A stretch of DNA of 64,000 nucleotides, taken from the NCBI RefSeq assembly GCF_007745175.1, contig NZ_CP036271.1:1632154-1696153 (forward strand). The letters are read 5' to 3'. The stretch's first letter is position 1. Every line of letters starts with the position of its first letter. The translations under genes and the position numbers were made by a program. Under the pieces are notes generated by a model, which made no database searches, was not told the DNA's origin, and saw only the letters and a program-made list of their open reading frames with translations. Of the stretch, positions 15,882 to 25,344 are shown piece by piece. Source of the stretch: Caulifigura coniformis (lineage in GTDB: Bacteria > Planctomycetota > Planctomycetia > Planctomycetales > Planctomycetaceae).

Positions 15882-18140
15882 TTGACCACCCAGTCGAGCG
15901 CGTCCGCCAGGCCCGCGTCCACGGCCGTCATGGCCGGTATCTTCGGCCTGAGCGGAAGCGCGGCCCTGATCTATCAGGTGGCCTGGCAACGCATCCTCGC
16001 GCTGCACAGCGGCGTCGGAATCTATTCCGTTGCGATGATCGTCGCGGCCTTCATGGCCGGACTCGGAATCGGCAGTTACTGGGGCGGACTCAAGGCGTCC
16101 CGATTCGGTGCATCACGCTCCTTGCTGTGGTTCGCCGGGATCGAACTCGCCGTCGGAGCCTTCGCGACCATCAGCACGCCGTTCTACTACGACCTCCTCG
16201 GCTCCCATGCCGGCGCGCTCTATTCCTCGCTGGGCCGCGCCGGCGTCGTCCACTTCGTCGCCCTCCTCCTGCCCACCTGTCTGATGGGCATGTCGCTCCC
16301 CTTCCTGGTCCAGGCCGCCGTCCACGACGTCCGTTTCGCCTGTCAGACGATCGGAGTCCTCTACGGCATCAACATCCTCGGCGCGGCCCTCGGAGCCCTG
16401 CTCGCCCCCTGGGTCCTCATCCGCTCGTTTGGAATCGACGGCGCCATCTGGTTCGGAGCCGCCACCAATATCGCTGCCGGACTCCTCTCGCTCCTCCTGT
16501 GGGCCACGCGCGGCGCCCAGCCCGACCAACCGGCCCCCGAAACACCGCCCCAGCCGGCCAAACGTCAGCCAGGCCACCCCGCCTCACGCCCCTTCGCCTC
16601 CTGGCTCCTCCTCTACACCCTCAGCGGCTTCTTCGCGCTCGCCCTCGAGATCCTCTGGTTTCGCATCATCGATGTCGGCGTCAGGTCCACCGCATTCACC
16701 TTCGGATCGGTCCTCGCCATCTACCTCCTCGGGCTCGGCCTGGGTTGCGTCTTTGGCGGCCGCTTCGCAGTCCGCGTCCGATCGCCCCTCCGCGCCTTCC
16801 TCGCCTGCCAGACGCTGCTGCTCATCTACAGCGGCGCGGTCATCCTCCTGATCGTCCACCTGCCCACCTCCACCCCCGGCTACGCCACCCTCGTCGACTA
16901 CTGGAAAGGGGCCGACATCTTCGCCCTCGGAAGCGACTGGAACTGGTCTCAGTTCATACTCCTCTACCTCGCCTTTCCCGTCGCGCTCTACGGCCCACCG
17001 ACCGTGCTGATGGGCCTGTCGTTCGCCGTCCTCCAGAAGGCCGTCCACGACGACCGACAGACCACCGGTCGGAAAGTCGGCTTCCTGCAGACCGGCAACA
17101 TCCTCGGGAACGTCGCCGGCAGCCTGGCGATCGGCCTCGTGCTCATGGGCTCTCTCGGAACCCCCGATTCCCTCAGGCTGCTTCTCGGAGCCGGGCTCAT
17201 CTTCCCGTTCCTCAGCCTGCTCTGGGCCGGTCGCGACGGAGTCACCCTTCTGTCAGGAGCGATGCTCGCAGGTCTCGTCTTCATCTGGCCGTCGTCCAAT
17301 CAGTTCTGGTCGCGTCTTCACGGCTCCGATCCCGAGCAGGCGGCATTCGCCGAAGACGCCTCGGGTCTCATGGCCATCACCCCGGCGCTCGACGAAGGCG
17401 GAGCGTTGCGGGTCTCGATGAACGGCAAATGGCAAAGCTGGCTCCCCTTCGGCGGAATCCACAGCGAACTGGGAGCCGTCGCCTCCATCCTCCATCCCGA
17501 ACCCAAAGACATCTGCATCATCGGGCTCGGTTCGGGCGACACCGCCTGGGCCGCCGCCTGCCGCCCCCAGACCGAACGCGTCGTCGTCTACGAAATCTGC
17601 GCCGCCGAGCAGAAGCTCCTCGCCCAGATCGCCCCCGTCGTGCCCGATCTCGCCTCCTTCCTCAAGGATCGCCGGATCCACATCCTCGCCGAAGACGGCC
17701 GCCAGTCACTGGCGCAGAATCCCGCGCTCTATGACGTCATCGAAGCCGACGCCCTCAGGCCCACCAGCGCCTACGCCGGAAACATCTATTCCATCGAGTT
17801 CTTCAAACTCTGTGCCTCGCGGCTCAAGCCCGGAGGATTGATGTGCCAGTGGGGCTCCACCCCCCGCGTCTACCGCACCTTCCGGGAAGCATTCCCACAC
17901 GTCGTCGAACTCCCCGGCCGGAAGATCCTCATCGGCAGCAACGACCCCATCCCGCTCGACCGCGACCGCTGGGCCGCTTCCCTCAACCCGCAGGTCCGCG
18001 CCTACCTCGGCCCCGCGATCGTCCCCGGCATGGAAGACTGTCTCTCGATGACCCGCCCCATGGCCCCCGACACCGCCGCCGACCGGAACATCCTCACCGA
18101 CCTCTTCCCCCGAGACGAATTCGTCACCCCTGGCCCCTGA
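15882..18140 (+). CDS. Membrane protein with C-terminal spermidine-synthase-like domain, copy 1
   Basis: A 752-residue protein: about 10-14 membrane helices (from MAGIFGLSGSAALIYQVAWQ onward) followed by a soluble methyltransferase-fold domain (ICIIGLGSGDTAWAAACRP nucleotide-binding loop, VVVYEICAAEQKLL, then YDVIEADALRPTSAYAGNIY). Membrane-fused spermidine synthase-like proteins are widespread in this phylum, but polyamine synthesis has not been shown for most. The start is a TTG at 15882, with GAGG a few bases upstream; ATG 15930 (MAGIFGL) is an alternative. It shares this layout with 34434-36533. Confidence 0.82.
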   Translation: MTTQSSASARPASTAVMAGIFGLSGSAALIYQVAWQRILALHSGVGIYSVAMIVAAFMAGLGIGSYWGGLKASRFGASRSLLWFAGIELAVGAFATISTPFYYDLLGSHAGALYSSLGRAGVVHFVALLLPTCLMGMSLPFLVQAAVHDVRFACQTIGVLYGINILGAALGALLAPWVLIRSFGIDGAIWFGAATNIAAGLLSLLLWATRGAQPDQPAPETPPQPAKRQPGHPASRPFASWLLLYTLSGFFALALEILWFRIIDVGVRSTAFTFGSVLAIYLLGLGLGCVFGGRFAVRVRSPLRAFLACQTLLLIYSGAVILLIVHLPTSTPGYATLVDYWKGADIFALGSDWNWSQFILLYLAFPVALYGPPTVLMGLSFAVLQKAVHDDRQTTGRKVGFLQTGNILGNVAGSLAIGLVLMGSLGTPDSLRLLLGAGLIFPFLSLLWAGRDGVTLLSGAMLAGLVFIWPSSNQFWSRLHGSDPEQAAFAEDASGLMAITPALDEGGALRVSMNGKWQSWLPFGGIHSELGAVASILHPEPKDICIIGLGSGDTAWAAACRPQTERVVVYEICAAEQKLLAQIAPVVPDLASFLKDRRIHILAEDGRQSLAQNPALYDVIEADALRPTSAYAGNIYSIEFFKLCASRLKPGGLMCQWGSTPRVYRTFREAFPHVVELPGRKILIGSNDPIPLDRDRWAASLNPQVRAYLGPAIVPGMEDCLSMTRPMAPDTAADRNILTDLFPRDEFVTPGP

Positions 18141-18288
18141 GACCACATTCCAGTCACTTGGATCGAGAAATGCGATGGGAGGGCGAGCCGCAGGTGAGCG
18201 GCAAGGCGCTAGCCGCCGGTCCGATAAACCATCGGTTTTCCAATGCTTCACACGAAGTTCCTTGGAAGCCGCGAATGTTGCCAGCGAC
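18141..18288. repeat. Dispersed intergenic repeat family A, copy 2
   Basis: Contains the exact 28-base family core at 18194-18221 and similarity on both sides. The upstream part (CACATTCCAGTCAC, then GGATCGAGAAATGCG) matches the stretch at 29024-29060 before copy 3, and the downstream part (TTGGAAGCCGC, CCAGCG) matches copy 1. This copy is therefore the fullest, about 148 bases. It follows the spermidine-synthase-like gene. Confidence 0.85.
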
Positions 18289-18393
18289 ACACCTGGATGA
18301 GATGCGCACTGAGTCCCCAGCGCACTCCACGCCCAGGCTTCCCCAAGAAACAAAAGCCCGCGAACACCATTCACAGGCTTCGTTGAATCGCCG

Positions 18394-19752
18394 TCACCGT
18401 TTCAGCTCGACCGCCTCTGCCTGACCCCGCCGCCGTCGCAGCGCTAACCCACCGAGGCAGAGGGACGGCCCGACACCCCAGGCCAGCCAGGAAAGACTGG
18501 CATTCACCGGCAGGTCATACCGCACGATGTCCTGCTGATTGTCGAGGATGAGTGAGCGGCTGTCGGGAGTGATCTTCATCGAGTTCGCCGCATTGGCCGG
18601 AATCACCGCCGCGATCCGGTCGCGGTGATTGTCGATGATCTCAATGCGGTTTCTCGGGGCCAGCACATTCATGAGCCGCGGCAGACTGTTGCCGAGCCAC
18701 TGTTTCACGGGCGCGGGGATCCATTTCGGAAACGGGTCGCTCCGGACCAGCCACCGCGCGCTCCAGCGGGTGTCCGGCGAGATCGCCGTCTTCCATTCCA
18801 GCCGTTCTGGCTTGAGCGGCAGCGGTGTGAGCAGAGTCCCGTCGCTTGTCCGCCAGCGGATGACACCGACAGCGTATTCGCCGGACTGGTACGGCGCCCG
18901 GATCTCCTGCGAGTCGTCTGTAAACGAAAACGCGGGATGGAACAGGCCCGATTTTCCCAATTCCGGAGGCGTCCTGAGTGTCCCGACATGTCGAAAAGAA
19001 CCGTGATGGTAAACGTGGAACCCGTCATCCTCCGTGCGGGTGAAATAGCCGATGCCATATTCACCAGACTCCGACTTCAGGCCGCTCCCGCAGTCGTAGT
19101 CCGGCCGATTCTTGTCAGGAACGACCAGGCCTCGATCGATGTCGATGCGGACGGCTTCCAGTTTGACGAGCCCGTTCGGCGTGCTCCGCGGCGGATTAAC
19201 CGGACGCCTGGCGTACAGCGTGTGGTCATCACCGAACATCGGGTCATCGACATTCGGGAACACGCGTTCCTCCTGGTCGAAGGGCGCATCCCACACATGC
19301 AGGCCGTCGGCGGCATCCACGACGAAACGCTGGCCTGAGGGAGACAGGCCGCCGCCGCGAAAGCGGATGGACGGGCGATGGGGATGCTCGACCAGCGTTT
19401 TCCCCGATTCAAGCGAGACAAGCCGGGTGGTGGAACCGCTTTTCGCCACGGCGAGCCGGCCCGTCCAGTGGACATTGACCAGAATATCCGCCTCTGACAG
19501 CGATTCTCGCACCACCCGGCCCGTCTCGGGCTCGTGGATGCTCACCGGTCCGCGCGTCTCATAGCTGCCGCGGCGGAGATGGACGTGCCGGCTGACAACC
19601 AGGTTGCCTTCGGCGGTGATGGCTTCCAGTCGCAGGAAGATCTGGTTGTGAGGGGCGTGGACCAGAACATGCGCACGCGGCGGAATGAGAGCGCTCACCC
19701 ATCCGCTGAGGATGAGCCAGGCGATCGCCGCGTACAGGAAGTACCGCCGCAT
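18394..19752 (-). CDS. Membrane-tethered propeller-like protein, paralogue 2
   Basis: A 452-residue protein with an N-terminal helix (YFLYAAIAWLILSGWVSAL), a large beta-rich region (GGGLSPSGQRFVVDAADGLH is one propeller-like unit) and a C-terminal helix (WLAWGVGPSLCLGGLAL) followed by RRRRG. It has the same architecture as the protein at 12740-14179 and aligns with it in several blocks, including the membrane-proximal end. ATG 19752 is preceded by a good GAGAGGG site; a GTG 18 bases upstream lacks one. Function unknown. It is convergent with the spermidine-synthase-like gene. Confidence 0.75.
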   Translation of the reverse strand: MRRYFLYAAIAWLILSGWVSALIPPRAHVLVHAPHNQIFLRLEAITAEGNLVVSRHVHLRRGSYETRGPVSIHEPETGRVVRESLSEADILVNVHWTGRLAVAKSGSTTRLVSLESGKTLVEHPHRPSIRFRGGGLSPSGQRFVVDAADGLHVWDAPFDQEERVFPNVDDPMFGDDHTLYARRPVNPPRSTPNGLVKLEAVRIDIDRGLVVPDKNRPDYDCGSGLKSESGEYGIGYFTRTEDDGFHVYHHGSFRHVGTLRTPPELGKSGLFHPAFSFTDDSQEIRAPYQSGEYAVGVIRWRTSDGTLLTPLPLKPERLEWKTAISPDTRWSARWLVRSDPFPKWIPAPVKQWLGNSLPRLMNVLAPRNRIEIIDNHRDRIAAVIPANAANSMKITPDSRSLILDNQQDIVRYDLPVNASLSWLAWGVGPSLCLGGLALRRRRGQAEAVELKR

Positions 19753-19878
19753 CGCAGTCCCTCTCGTCACTCACGCGCCGGCCAGCGCCATTCGCCACCA
19801 TGTGACGAACCTGCTCCTGACCAGAAGACTCGATCACTTTGCGTTTGTCGAGGGAAAAACGGCAGCGCTTCGCCGCCT

Positions 19879-21231
19879 CTACTTCCACTTCACCAGCGTA
19901 TTCAGCGAATACGGCACCCCCTCATGCTCGAGCTGTACTTCGCCATACACGGCCACATGCTCGCCCGGATTCGGCTTCACTTCGCCGAGGAACTTTCCGT
20001 CCTTCGACTTCAGGTCCTGCGACTGCCATTTCGACTCACGGAAATCGTGCGTCTTCGACGTGCAGTACCACAGCTTCGCCCCTTCGGCCGGCGCCGTGCA
20101 TTCCACCGTCAGCCCGATCTTCTCCTCAGCCGTCGGGAACTCCCACTTCAGCCCCGGAAGCGACTTCCCATCCACAGCATGCCGGTAGAACACCCCCAGC
20201 GTCCGCAGCGCATGATTCCGGCCGTCCCCCCCGTCGTCCAGGTTATGCCCGGCATTCGCCACGCGGTGGACATACGTCGGCCCCTTCAGATCGTCCCAGT
20301 AAAGACTCATCGCGTCGACGGCCCAGTAACGATCGTTGGCGCCGACGATCATCATCTTCGGAATTGAGATCCCATCCCGGTACGTGAAGGGGTCCATCAT
20401 CTGCCACAGGTCGTGCTCGCGACCTTCGGCCGGGATGCCGTCCTCGCGAACGAGTCCCTTGCTTGTGTAGTCGCCGATCTGCTCGCTGTAAAAACCCCAG
20501 GTCTCTTTCTGGTGCTTCATCTGCTTCGGGAAGTTCAGGATGTCGATCACCATCGGGGCCGCCGCGACAATCCGCTTGTCCGCAGCCGACGTCAGCCAGC
20601 TCGTCCAGCCACGCTTCGAAGCCCCCGTCACGACGAACGACTTCACCTCGGCATCGAGCTTCTCCTTCGAGAACTGCTGCAGCGCATCCATCGCCTTCAC
20701 CGCGCTCTTCACCATCGGGAACAGCAACGGCCAGTTCGTATCGCCCGTCTTCAAATAGCGCAGCCACGTCTCGGTGATCAGGTCGTCTTCCTTGCGGTCT
20801 CCCAGCAGCGGCTGATTCGGAACCTGGTGCAGGAACGCCACCCGCGAGCCGCACAGCTTCGCCAGCATCAGCCCCATCCCGTAGTCCTTCACTCCCGGAA
20901 CGTTTCCCGTGCTCCCGCCGGTCACGAACAGCAGCATGCTGCCCGGCCGAGTGACCTTCTCCGGTTCATAGACCATCAGCGGATGCTGCCAGACGATGTC
21001 CTGCCACTTCTGCGACACCAGGTGCAGCCGGTAAACCTTCCCGCCCGCCGTTTCGACGGTGTCCTCAAGCGACCACTTGAAAACCGGCTCCTCCCGCCCG
21101 ACATAGTCGAACAGGTGCGACGGCACAGCCACCGGCCGTTCACTGCGATCCTCGCCAACGACATGAACCGTCGCCAGGAAAGCCAGGGCCAGCGAACAGA
21201 GCCTCAATCGATACGAACTGTTGACCATCAT
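19879..21231 (-). CDS. PhoPQ-activated pathogenicity-related (PqaA-type) alpha/beta hydrolase, secreted
   Basis: A 450-residue protein with a signal peptide ([20 protein letters not shown]). The body matches the PhoPQ-related family: [42 protein letters not shown], the nucleophile elbow [37 protein letters not shown] (acid) and NAGHNL (base). Despite the family name nothing implies pathogenicity here; planctomycetes often have these as secreted hydrolases of unknown substrate. Tandem ATGs at 21231 and 21228 are both possible starts. It is last in a three-gene minus-strand run with the lipoprotein and DUF1559 genes. Confidence 0.85.
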   Translation of the reverse strand: MMVNSSYRLRLCSLALAFLATVHVVGEDRSERPVAVPSHLFDYVGREEPVFKWSLEDTVETAGGKVYRLHLVSQKWQDIVWQHPLMVYEPEKVTRPGSMLLFVTGGSTGNVPGVKDYGMGLMLAKLCGSRVAFLHQVPNQPLLGDRKEDDLITETWLRYLKTGDTNWPLLFPMVKSAVKAMDALQQFSKEKLDAEVKSFVVTGASKRGWTSWLTSAADKRIVAAAPMVIDILNFPKQMKHQKETWGFYSEQIGDYTSKGLVREDGIPAEGREHDLWQMMDPFTYRDGISIPKMMIVGANDRYWAVDAMSLYWDDLKGPTYVHRVANAGHNLDDGGDGRNHALRTLGVFYRHAVDGKSLPGLKWEFPTAEEKIGLTVECTAPAEGAKLWYCTSKTHDFRESKWQSQDLKSKDGKFLGEVKPNPGEHVAVYGEVQLEHEGVPYSLNTLVKWK

Positions 21232-21304
21232 CGAACACAAGACTCCGCTGGAATGGATCTGCATGCACCGGCCGGTCTTCCTCTGAGACCGAATCCGACA
21301 GCTG

Positions 21305-21757
21305 TCATTTTTTCGTCGTCAGTTCAATCGTCCCCAGATCGACGGGCTGATCACCGACGGTCACTTCATGCTCCGAGGAAGCGGCCTTTCGATACCGGCC
21401 CTTCAACTTGTCCGGACCGCCATATTGCCCGTTGAGCAGGTTGATCTGCCCCCACATGAACGTCAGCTTGTACTTCCCAGGCGGGGCGCCATCCCCCGCC
21501 TCGAAAGTCGAAATTGCGAACTTCCCGTCTTTGTCAGTGAAGGCGCTGGCGCCGGGAATCTCAGCCGCTCTTTCGAACTGTGGTTCGCAGCTCACGCTGA
21601 GATACTCGGCAGGCTTTCCATCGACCAGCACGACTCCCGCAACAGGCGTCGTCGGGACTCGTGGGCCGTCTGGAAACTTCTCCGCGCATCCCTGGAAAAT
21701 GCCGACGCAGAAAACTGCAGTGGCAACCGCCGCTGGACAACGCATCGATCGACTCAT
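21305..21757 (-). CDS. Lipoprotein with carboxypeptidase-regulatory-like domain
   Basis: A 150-residue protein with a lipoprotein signal ([15 protein letters not shown] lipobox). The mature part is a single beta-sandwich-like domain ([17 protein letters not shown], then [15 protein letters not shown], then [13 protein letters not shown]), the pattern of carboxypeptidase-regulatory-like domains that planctomycetes commonly place beside DUF1559 genes. ATG 21757 is preceded by GAGGGGA. The DUF1559 gene lies 64 bases upstream on the same strand, so the two are probably co-transcribed. Confidence 0.8.
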   Translation of the reverse strand: MSRSMRCPAAVATAVFCVGIFQGCAEKFPDGPRVPTTPVAGVVLVDGKPAEYLSVSCEPQFERAAEIPGASAFTDKDGKFAISTFEAGDGAPPGKYKLTFMWGQINLLNGQYGGPDKLKGRYRKAASSEHEVTVGDQPVDLGTIELTTKK

Positions 21758-21821
21758 GGCGCAGCGTCCCCTCGGACCAAGCAGTGCAGAAAGATTCGTC
21801 TGATTCAAGCAGCGCTCGAAA

Positions 21822-22883
21822 TCAGAACTCTCCAACGACCTCGCCGCCGCGTGCCGTAATCAGTGACATCAGGGTCCAGCCACTGATGTTCTGGCTGATG
21901 AAACGAACTGAGCCGTCACAGAGGGCGATCTGCGCTCCCCCTTCGTGCCACGAGTACAGGCCAGCCGTCCGCGAATTCGAGCAATTCACCGCGCACGGAC
22001 CGCCGCTCGGGCTGCTGCCCGACGTCCCGTCATAGCGGCGGCCGTCGATCCAGGTGTCGCCTTGGAACGTATCCGCCCAGGCGCCACTTCCCGTCATCGA
22101 CTGCGCAATCGCTTCGGGATCGCTCATCGGCACCAGGGTCCGGCGACGGTAGAGCTGATTCCGTCCAGCCTGCTCGCCGACGAGAATCGTGTTGCTCGTG
22201 CCGTCGGTGATGTCACGGATCGGGCCCCCCTTCCCCCCCTTCGTCGCGGGCGGGGCATCCGGCACGCTCAGACACCACGTTCCCCATCCCTCGCGAGCCC
22301 CAGCGAAGTTCTGGCCCACAGATGAAAGCTGGTAGAACGCTTCGCGCACTCCGTCGAGAGTCCCGAAGTCACACGCTCCGCCATCCATCGTCCAGGCCGT
22401 CGCCGTCCCCGGATAACCCGATCCCAGGACGGTTCCAGCGGGAACGGTGTATTGCACACGCGGGTTCTGACGTGGAGTCGTCGGGCACACAAACACCGGA
22501 AGAATTGTGCGAATCGCCGGTGCGTTCACCGGATCAAAGAGGCTCCTGTTGCTGTCATAGATGTTGTACACCGGGCCCTGGTCAAGATACGGCAGAAGCA
22601 TCGTCTGCCAGCTCACACCACTCGTCATCTGCAGGCCGGAACCGGCCGTCAGACCCAGGATGGCTGGCTGCGGAAACCGGTTGAACGTGTCGTGGTAATT
22701 GTGGAATCCCAGCCCGATCTGCTTCAGCCCGTTCTTGCACTGCGTCCGCCGGGCCGCCTCACGGGCCTGCTGCACCGCTGGCAAGAGCAGGGCAATCAGG
22801 ATCGCGATGATCGCGATCACCACCAGCAACTCGATCAGCGTAAAGGCCCGGACATTGCGCGAGCGCGCACTCAACTTCCACAT
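21822..22883 (-). CDS. DUF1559 prepilin-like protein
   Basis: A 353-residue protein starting at ATG 22883, with GAGGAGA upstream. Residues 14-30 carry the type-IV prepilin cleavage and helix motif [17 protein letters not shown], followed by [15 protein letters not shown], the start of the DUF1559 domain ([17 protein letters not shown]). The C-terminus has the H-x9-DG motif ([16 protein letters not shown]). These are cell-surface pseudopilin-like proteins expanded in planctomycetes; their role is unproven. Together with the lipoprotein gene it forms a recurrent pair. Confidence 0.93.
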   Translation of the reverse strand: MWKLSARSRNVRAFTLIELLVVIAIIAILIALLLPAVQQAREAARRTQCKNGLKQIGLGFHNYHDTFNRFPQPAILGLTAGSGLQMTSGVSWQTMLLPYLDQGPVYNIYDSNRSLFDPVNAPAIRTILPVFVCPTTPRQNPRVQYTVPAGTVLGSGYPGTATAWTMDGGACDFGTLDGVREAFYQLSSVGQNFAGAREGWGTWCLSVPDAPPATKGGKGGPIRDITDGTSNTILVGEQAGRNQLYRRRTLVPMSDPEAIAQSMTGSGAWADTFQGDTWIDGRRYDGTSGSSPSGGPCAVNCSNSRTAGLYSWHEGGAQIALCDGSVRFISQNISGWTLMSLITARGGEVVGEF

Positions 22884-23618
22884 CGCAATCTCCTCAGGAA
22901 CCCAGGAAACGTGAATTAACGATGCAACGAAGCAATCGGCCAAGATGGCCCAGCAATTAATTGAAGTGATCCCGCGATCATGCCGCGGATGGCAGCGTTT
23001 GTAAATCCAATTCAGAACGACTTCGCAGCAATTTGATGCGCACCACTGGCAAACTGAACCATTCCTCAGGAACGGCTCGCCCCCGGCACACGCACCAACT
23101 CCACACGGAAAGCACGGCCCACTCCGCTCCGGCCGCAAGGGTATACCACGAATTTCGCCCCGAAGTTCTTTTCTTCCCTCGCCGTTTCTGTAAACCCCTC
23201 GATTCTTTCGCCGCCCGGCGGCCCTGCTTTCGCGTCCTGAGTTCACCGCCACGTTCTTCAGGCCCGTCGCCACACGATGGAAGCGAGGGCGATTGACTTC
23301 CATGATGCTCACTGAGCTGCCCGGCTCTGGAAGTCAAGAGACGACAAGGGGTGGGCGGCCCGGGCAGTTTCCAGACACCCTCGGCCCCACAAGGCTAACC
23401 GGGAACTGCCAACAACCCCGCGTCAATGCATCTACCCAGATCGAGACGCACTTACGACCAGAGGTAGTTTCACAACCCAGTTTTCCCAAGTTCCGGATGC
23501 GTGAAACCTTGGGATATTCACTCACCCGCGCAACTTGCCGGGCCTTTTGAAACTACTTCTACACGTTGCCACCTCGCGTCCCCCCGAACTCCGCACTGCT
23601 ATGCCCGAGGCATTCTCA
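22884..23618. other. Gene-free region with nested inverted repeats
   Basis: No convincing gene in these 735 bases between the DUF1559 gene and the IS element. Between 23461 and 23560 there are overlapping complementary arms: GTAGTTTCA (23464-23472) with TGAAACTAC (23548-23556), GTTTCAC (23467-23473) with GTGAAAC (23501-23507), and CCCAAG (23485-23490) with CTTGGG (23508-23513). These allow alternative RNA folds. The DUF1559 promoter should lie near 22890-23000. Confidence 0.4.
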
Positions 23619-23647
23619 TGACTTGCCCCCGGGGACACTACCACCCT

Positions 23648-24526
23648 CTAAGTTAAAGACTCGCCTGTCAAAGGAACCGCTGCAGAGGCCTGCTGGAGCG
23701 CAGCGGAAGCAGGCCTCTGCAGCGGGCGCACCTCCGGGGCCGGGGGACGATACCCCAAGGAGCTGTGCGGCCTGATCGTGTTGTATTCCACACGCCAGCG
23801 CTCGATCAGCACCTTCGCCTCCAGCAACGTCTCAAAGACTTCCCGTTCAAGCAGCTCATCTCTGAGCTTGCCGTTGAACGACTCCACGTAGCCGTTCTCC
23901 CAAGGACTGCCTGGTTCGATAAACAATGTCTTCACGCGAACTCTCCTGAGCCAATCCTGAACAGCGATGGCCGTGAACTCCGGGCCGTTGTCCGACCGGA
24001 TGTGCCTCGGAACACCTCTCCGGACGAACAGATCGCTGAGACGCTCCAAGACGTCCTCGCTGGTCAGTCTCCGGGCTACATCGATCGCCAGGCACTCCCG
24101 GGTGAACTCGTCAATCACCGTCAGCATCCGGACCGGCCTCCCGTCGTGCGTCCTCGTCTGCACGAAGTCGTAGCTCCAGACGTGATCCCGATGCGCCGGC
24201 CGCAGCCGGACACACGATCCATCGTTGAACCACAGTCGCTTTCGTTTTGGCTGCCGTTTGGGGACCTTCAGGCCTTCCTGCCGCCACAGACGCTCGACCC
24301 GCTTGTGGTTCACCTTCCATCCATCCCTCCGGAGCAAGGCCGTCACCCGGCGATAGCCGTAACGACCGTACTGAGTGGCCAGGGCCACCATGTCCCGGAT
24401 CAGGCGGGGTTCTTCGTCAGGAACGTGGGCCTGGCGGCGTTGGGTGGATCGGAACTGGCCCAGTACACGACAGGCCCGACGCTCTGAGATGTTCTCCGGG
24501 CCCAGCGAATTGCGGACGTAGGTCAC
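23648..24526 (-). CDS. IS3-family transposase OrfB (DDE integrase domain)
   Basis: A 292-residue frame from GTG 24526. It contains the helix-turn-helix-like N-terminus (ISERRACRVLGQFRSTQR, YGRYGYRRVTALL) and the rve integrase core with the three acidic residues in order: WSYDFVQT, RSDNGPEF and GYVESFNGKL. The PHSSLGYRPPAP end is typical of IS3. In vivo it is expected mainly as the C-terminal part of an OrfAB fusion made by the frameshift at 24556-24562, giving about 393 residues; the GTG is a secondary start at best. Confidence 0.92.
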   Translation of the reverse strand: MTYVRNSLGPENISERRACRVLGQFRSTQRRQAHVPDEEPRLIRDMVALATQYGRYGYRRVTALLRRDGWKVNHKRVERLWRQEGLKVPKRQPKRKRLWFNDGSCVRLRPAHRDHVWSYDFVQTRTHDGRPVRMLTVIDEFTRECLAIDVARRLTSEDVLERLSDLFVRRGVPRHIRSDNGPEFTAIAVQDWLRRVRVKTLFIEPGSPWENGYVESFNGKLRDELLEREVFETLLEAKVLIERWRVEYNTIRPHSSLGYRPPAPEVRPLQRPASAALQQASAAVPLTGESLT

Positions 24527-24549
24527 CGCCTGGCGCCGCTTCGCCGGGC

Positions 24550-24828
24550 TCAGAAGTTTCCCGAGGCAGCCTCCCGCAGGATCGCCTTGTCCAACTCAGC
24601 GTCGGCCAGGAGCCGCTTCAGGCGGGCGTTCTCCTTCTCCAGTTCCTTGAGCCGCTTCGCCTGGTCCATCTTCAGACCGCCGTACTCTTTCTTCCAGCGG
24701 TAGTACGTCTGCTCGGTGACACCGATCTTCTTGGCCGCCGCTGCCACCGTGGCTCCCTGAGCGATCTCGACCTCGGCTTCTCGGAGCTTCGGGATGATCT
24801 GCTCGGCGCCAAACCTTTTCCTCGCCAT
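24550..24828 (-). CDS. IS3-family transposase OrfA (HTH_Tnp_1)
   Basis: A 92-residue protein from ATG 24828, with GAGGCAAGGTC upstream. It starts MARKRFGAEQIIPKLREAEV, has the helix-turn-helix unit ATVAAAAKKIGVTEQTYYRW, and then a heptad leucine region (KRLKELEKENARLKRLLADA) that mediates oligomerisation in this family. It ends AASGNF; the same bases in the -1 frame continue into OrfB. OrfA alone usually represses transposition. Confidence 0.92.
   Translation of the reverse strand: MARKRFGAEQIIPKLREAEVEIAQGATVAAAAKKIGVTEQTYYRWKKEYGGLKMDQAKRLKELEKENARLKRLLADAELDKAILREAASGNF
24556..24562 (-). promoter_or_regulatory. Programmed -1 ribosomal frameshift site G-GGA-AAC
   Basis: On the minus strand orfA reads TCG GGA AAC TTC TGA; the heptamer GGGAAAC fits X XXY YYZ with the correct zero frame. 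Slipping back one base yields GGG AAA CTT CTG AGC, which stays open through the orfB frame (the positions agree in register). This would produce the OrfAB transposase, as in most IS3 members. Confidence 0.8.
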
Positions 24829-24909
24829 GACCTTGCCTCCTCCAGGTGAAGGTCCACGTTCGAGGCACAACTTACCCGAACTGTGGACCCGTTGAAGGGG
24901 GGCAGGTCA

Positions 24910-25344
24910 GCGCAGCGCAGAATAACACAGCCCCTAACCTTTTATTCACACAGTAGGCACGCGCCGCTCTATTCTCCCACTCAGCCGCGCCTCGCACTTG
25001 ACATTACCTAACGCCTCCCTACTCTCATTGTGCGATGCCTCGCCACTGCATCCACGCCACGCATCGAGGGTCTGCTGTTGCCCCTGCTAGGTCTCGCCTA
25101 TAGAGATCAGCACTGCGACTATTTGTCACTCCACTCGCTCGCTAGCACTCCAGAGAGCCTGCATGGCTTCCTGTCACTCGAATGTCCTCACGCGCTGTCG
25201 CGGACCACCGATGTTCGGAACTGCGAATTGCTCACTACCAGTTCCAGTTGCCCGCCGGTCGAGCCAGTGGCTACTTGCGCCGCTGTCGCGTCGACCAAAA
25301 GGCCAGACACGCATCTTCCGTACTACAAGACATTTATGTGAGAC
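24910..25344. other. Gap after the IS element, lower GC
   Basis: No gene is supported in these 435 bases. Composition is visibly lower in GC and lacks the C-rich codon periodicity of the neighbours. A TTGACA hexamer occurs at 24998 but no good -10 follows at 16-18 bases, so a promoter for the next gene is only possible. It probably belongs to the same acquired segment as 25345-27920. Confidence 0.35.

Larger units (their letters stand above)
23619..24909 (-). mobile_element. IS3-family insertion sequence (orfA/orfB, programmed frameshift)
   Basis: About 1291 bases. The ends are inverted: TGACTTGCCCCC at 23619 and, on the other strand from 24909, TGACCTGCCCCC. Between them lie two minus-strand frames, orfA (HTH/leucine-zipper) and orfB (DDE integrase), joined by a -1 slip site. 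The two frames are uninterrupted, so the element looks potentially active. No 3-4 base target duplication is visible (CTCA at the left, GCGC at the right), so the flanks may have rearranged since insertion. It borders a lower-GC segment on its right. Confidence 0.85.

Noticed and set aside
23615-24913. Target-site duplication for the IS element
   Set aside because: CTCA on the left and GCGC on the right do not match, and no shifted 3-4 base match is present at the proposed ends.
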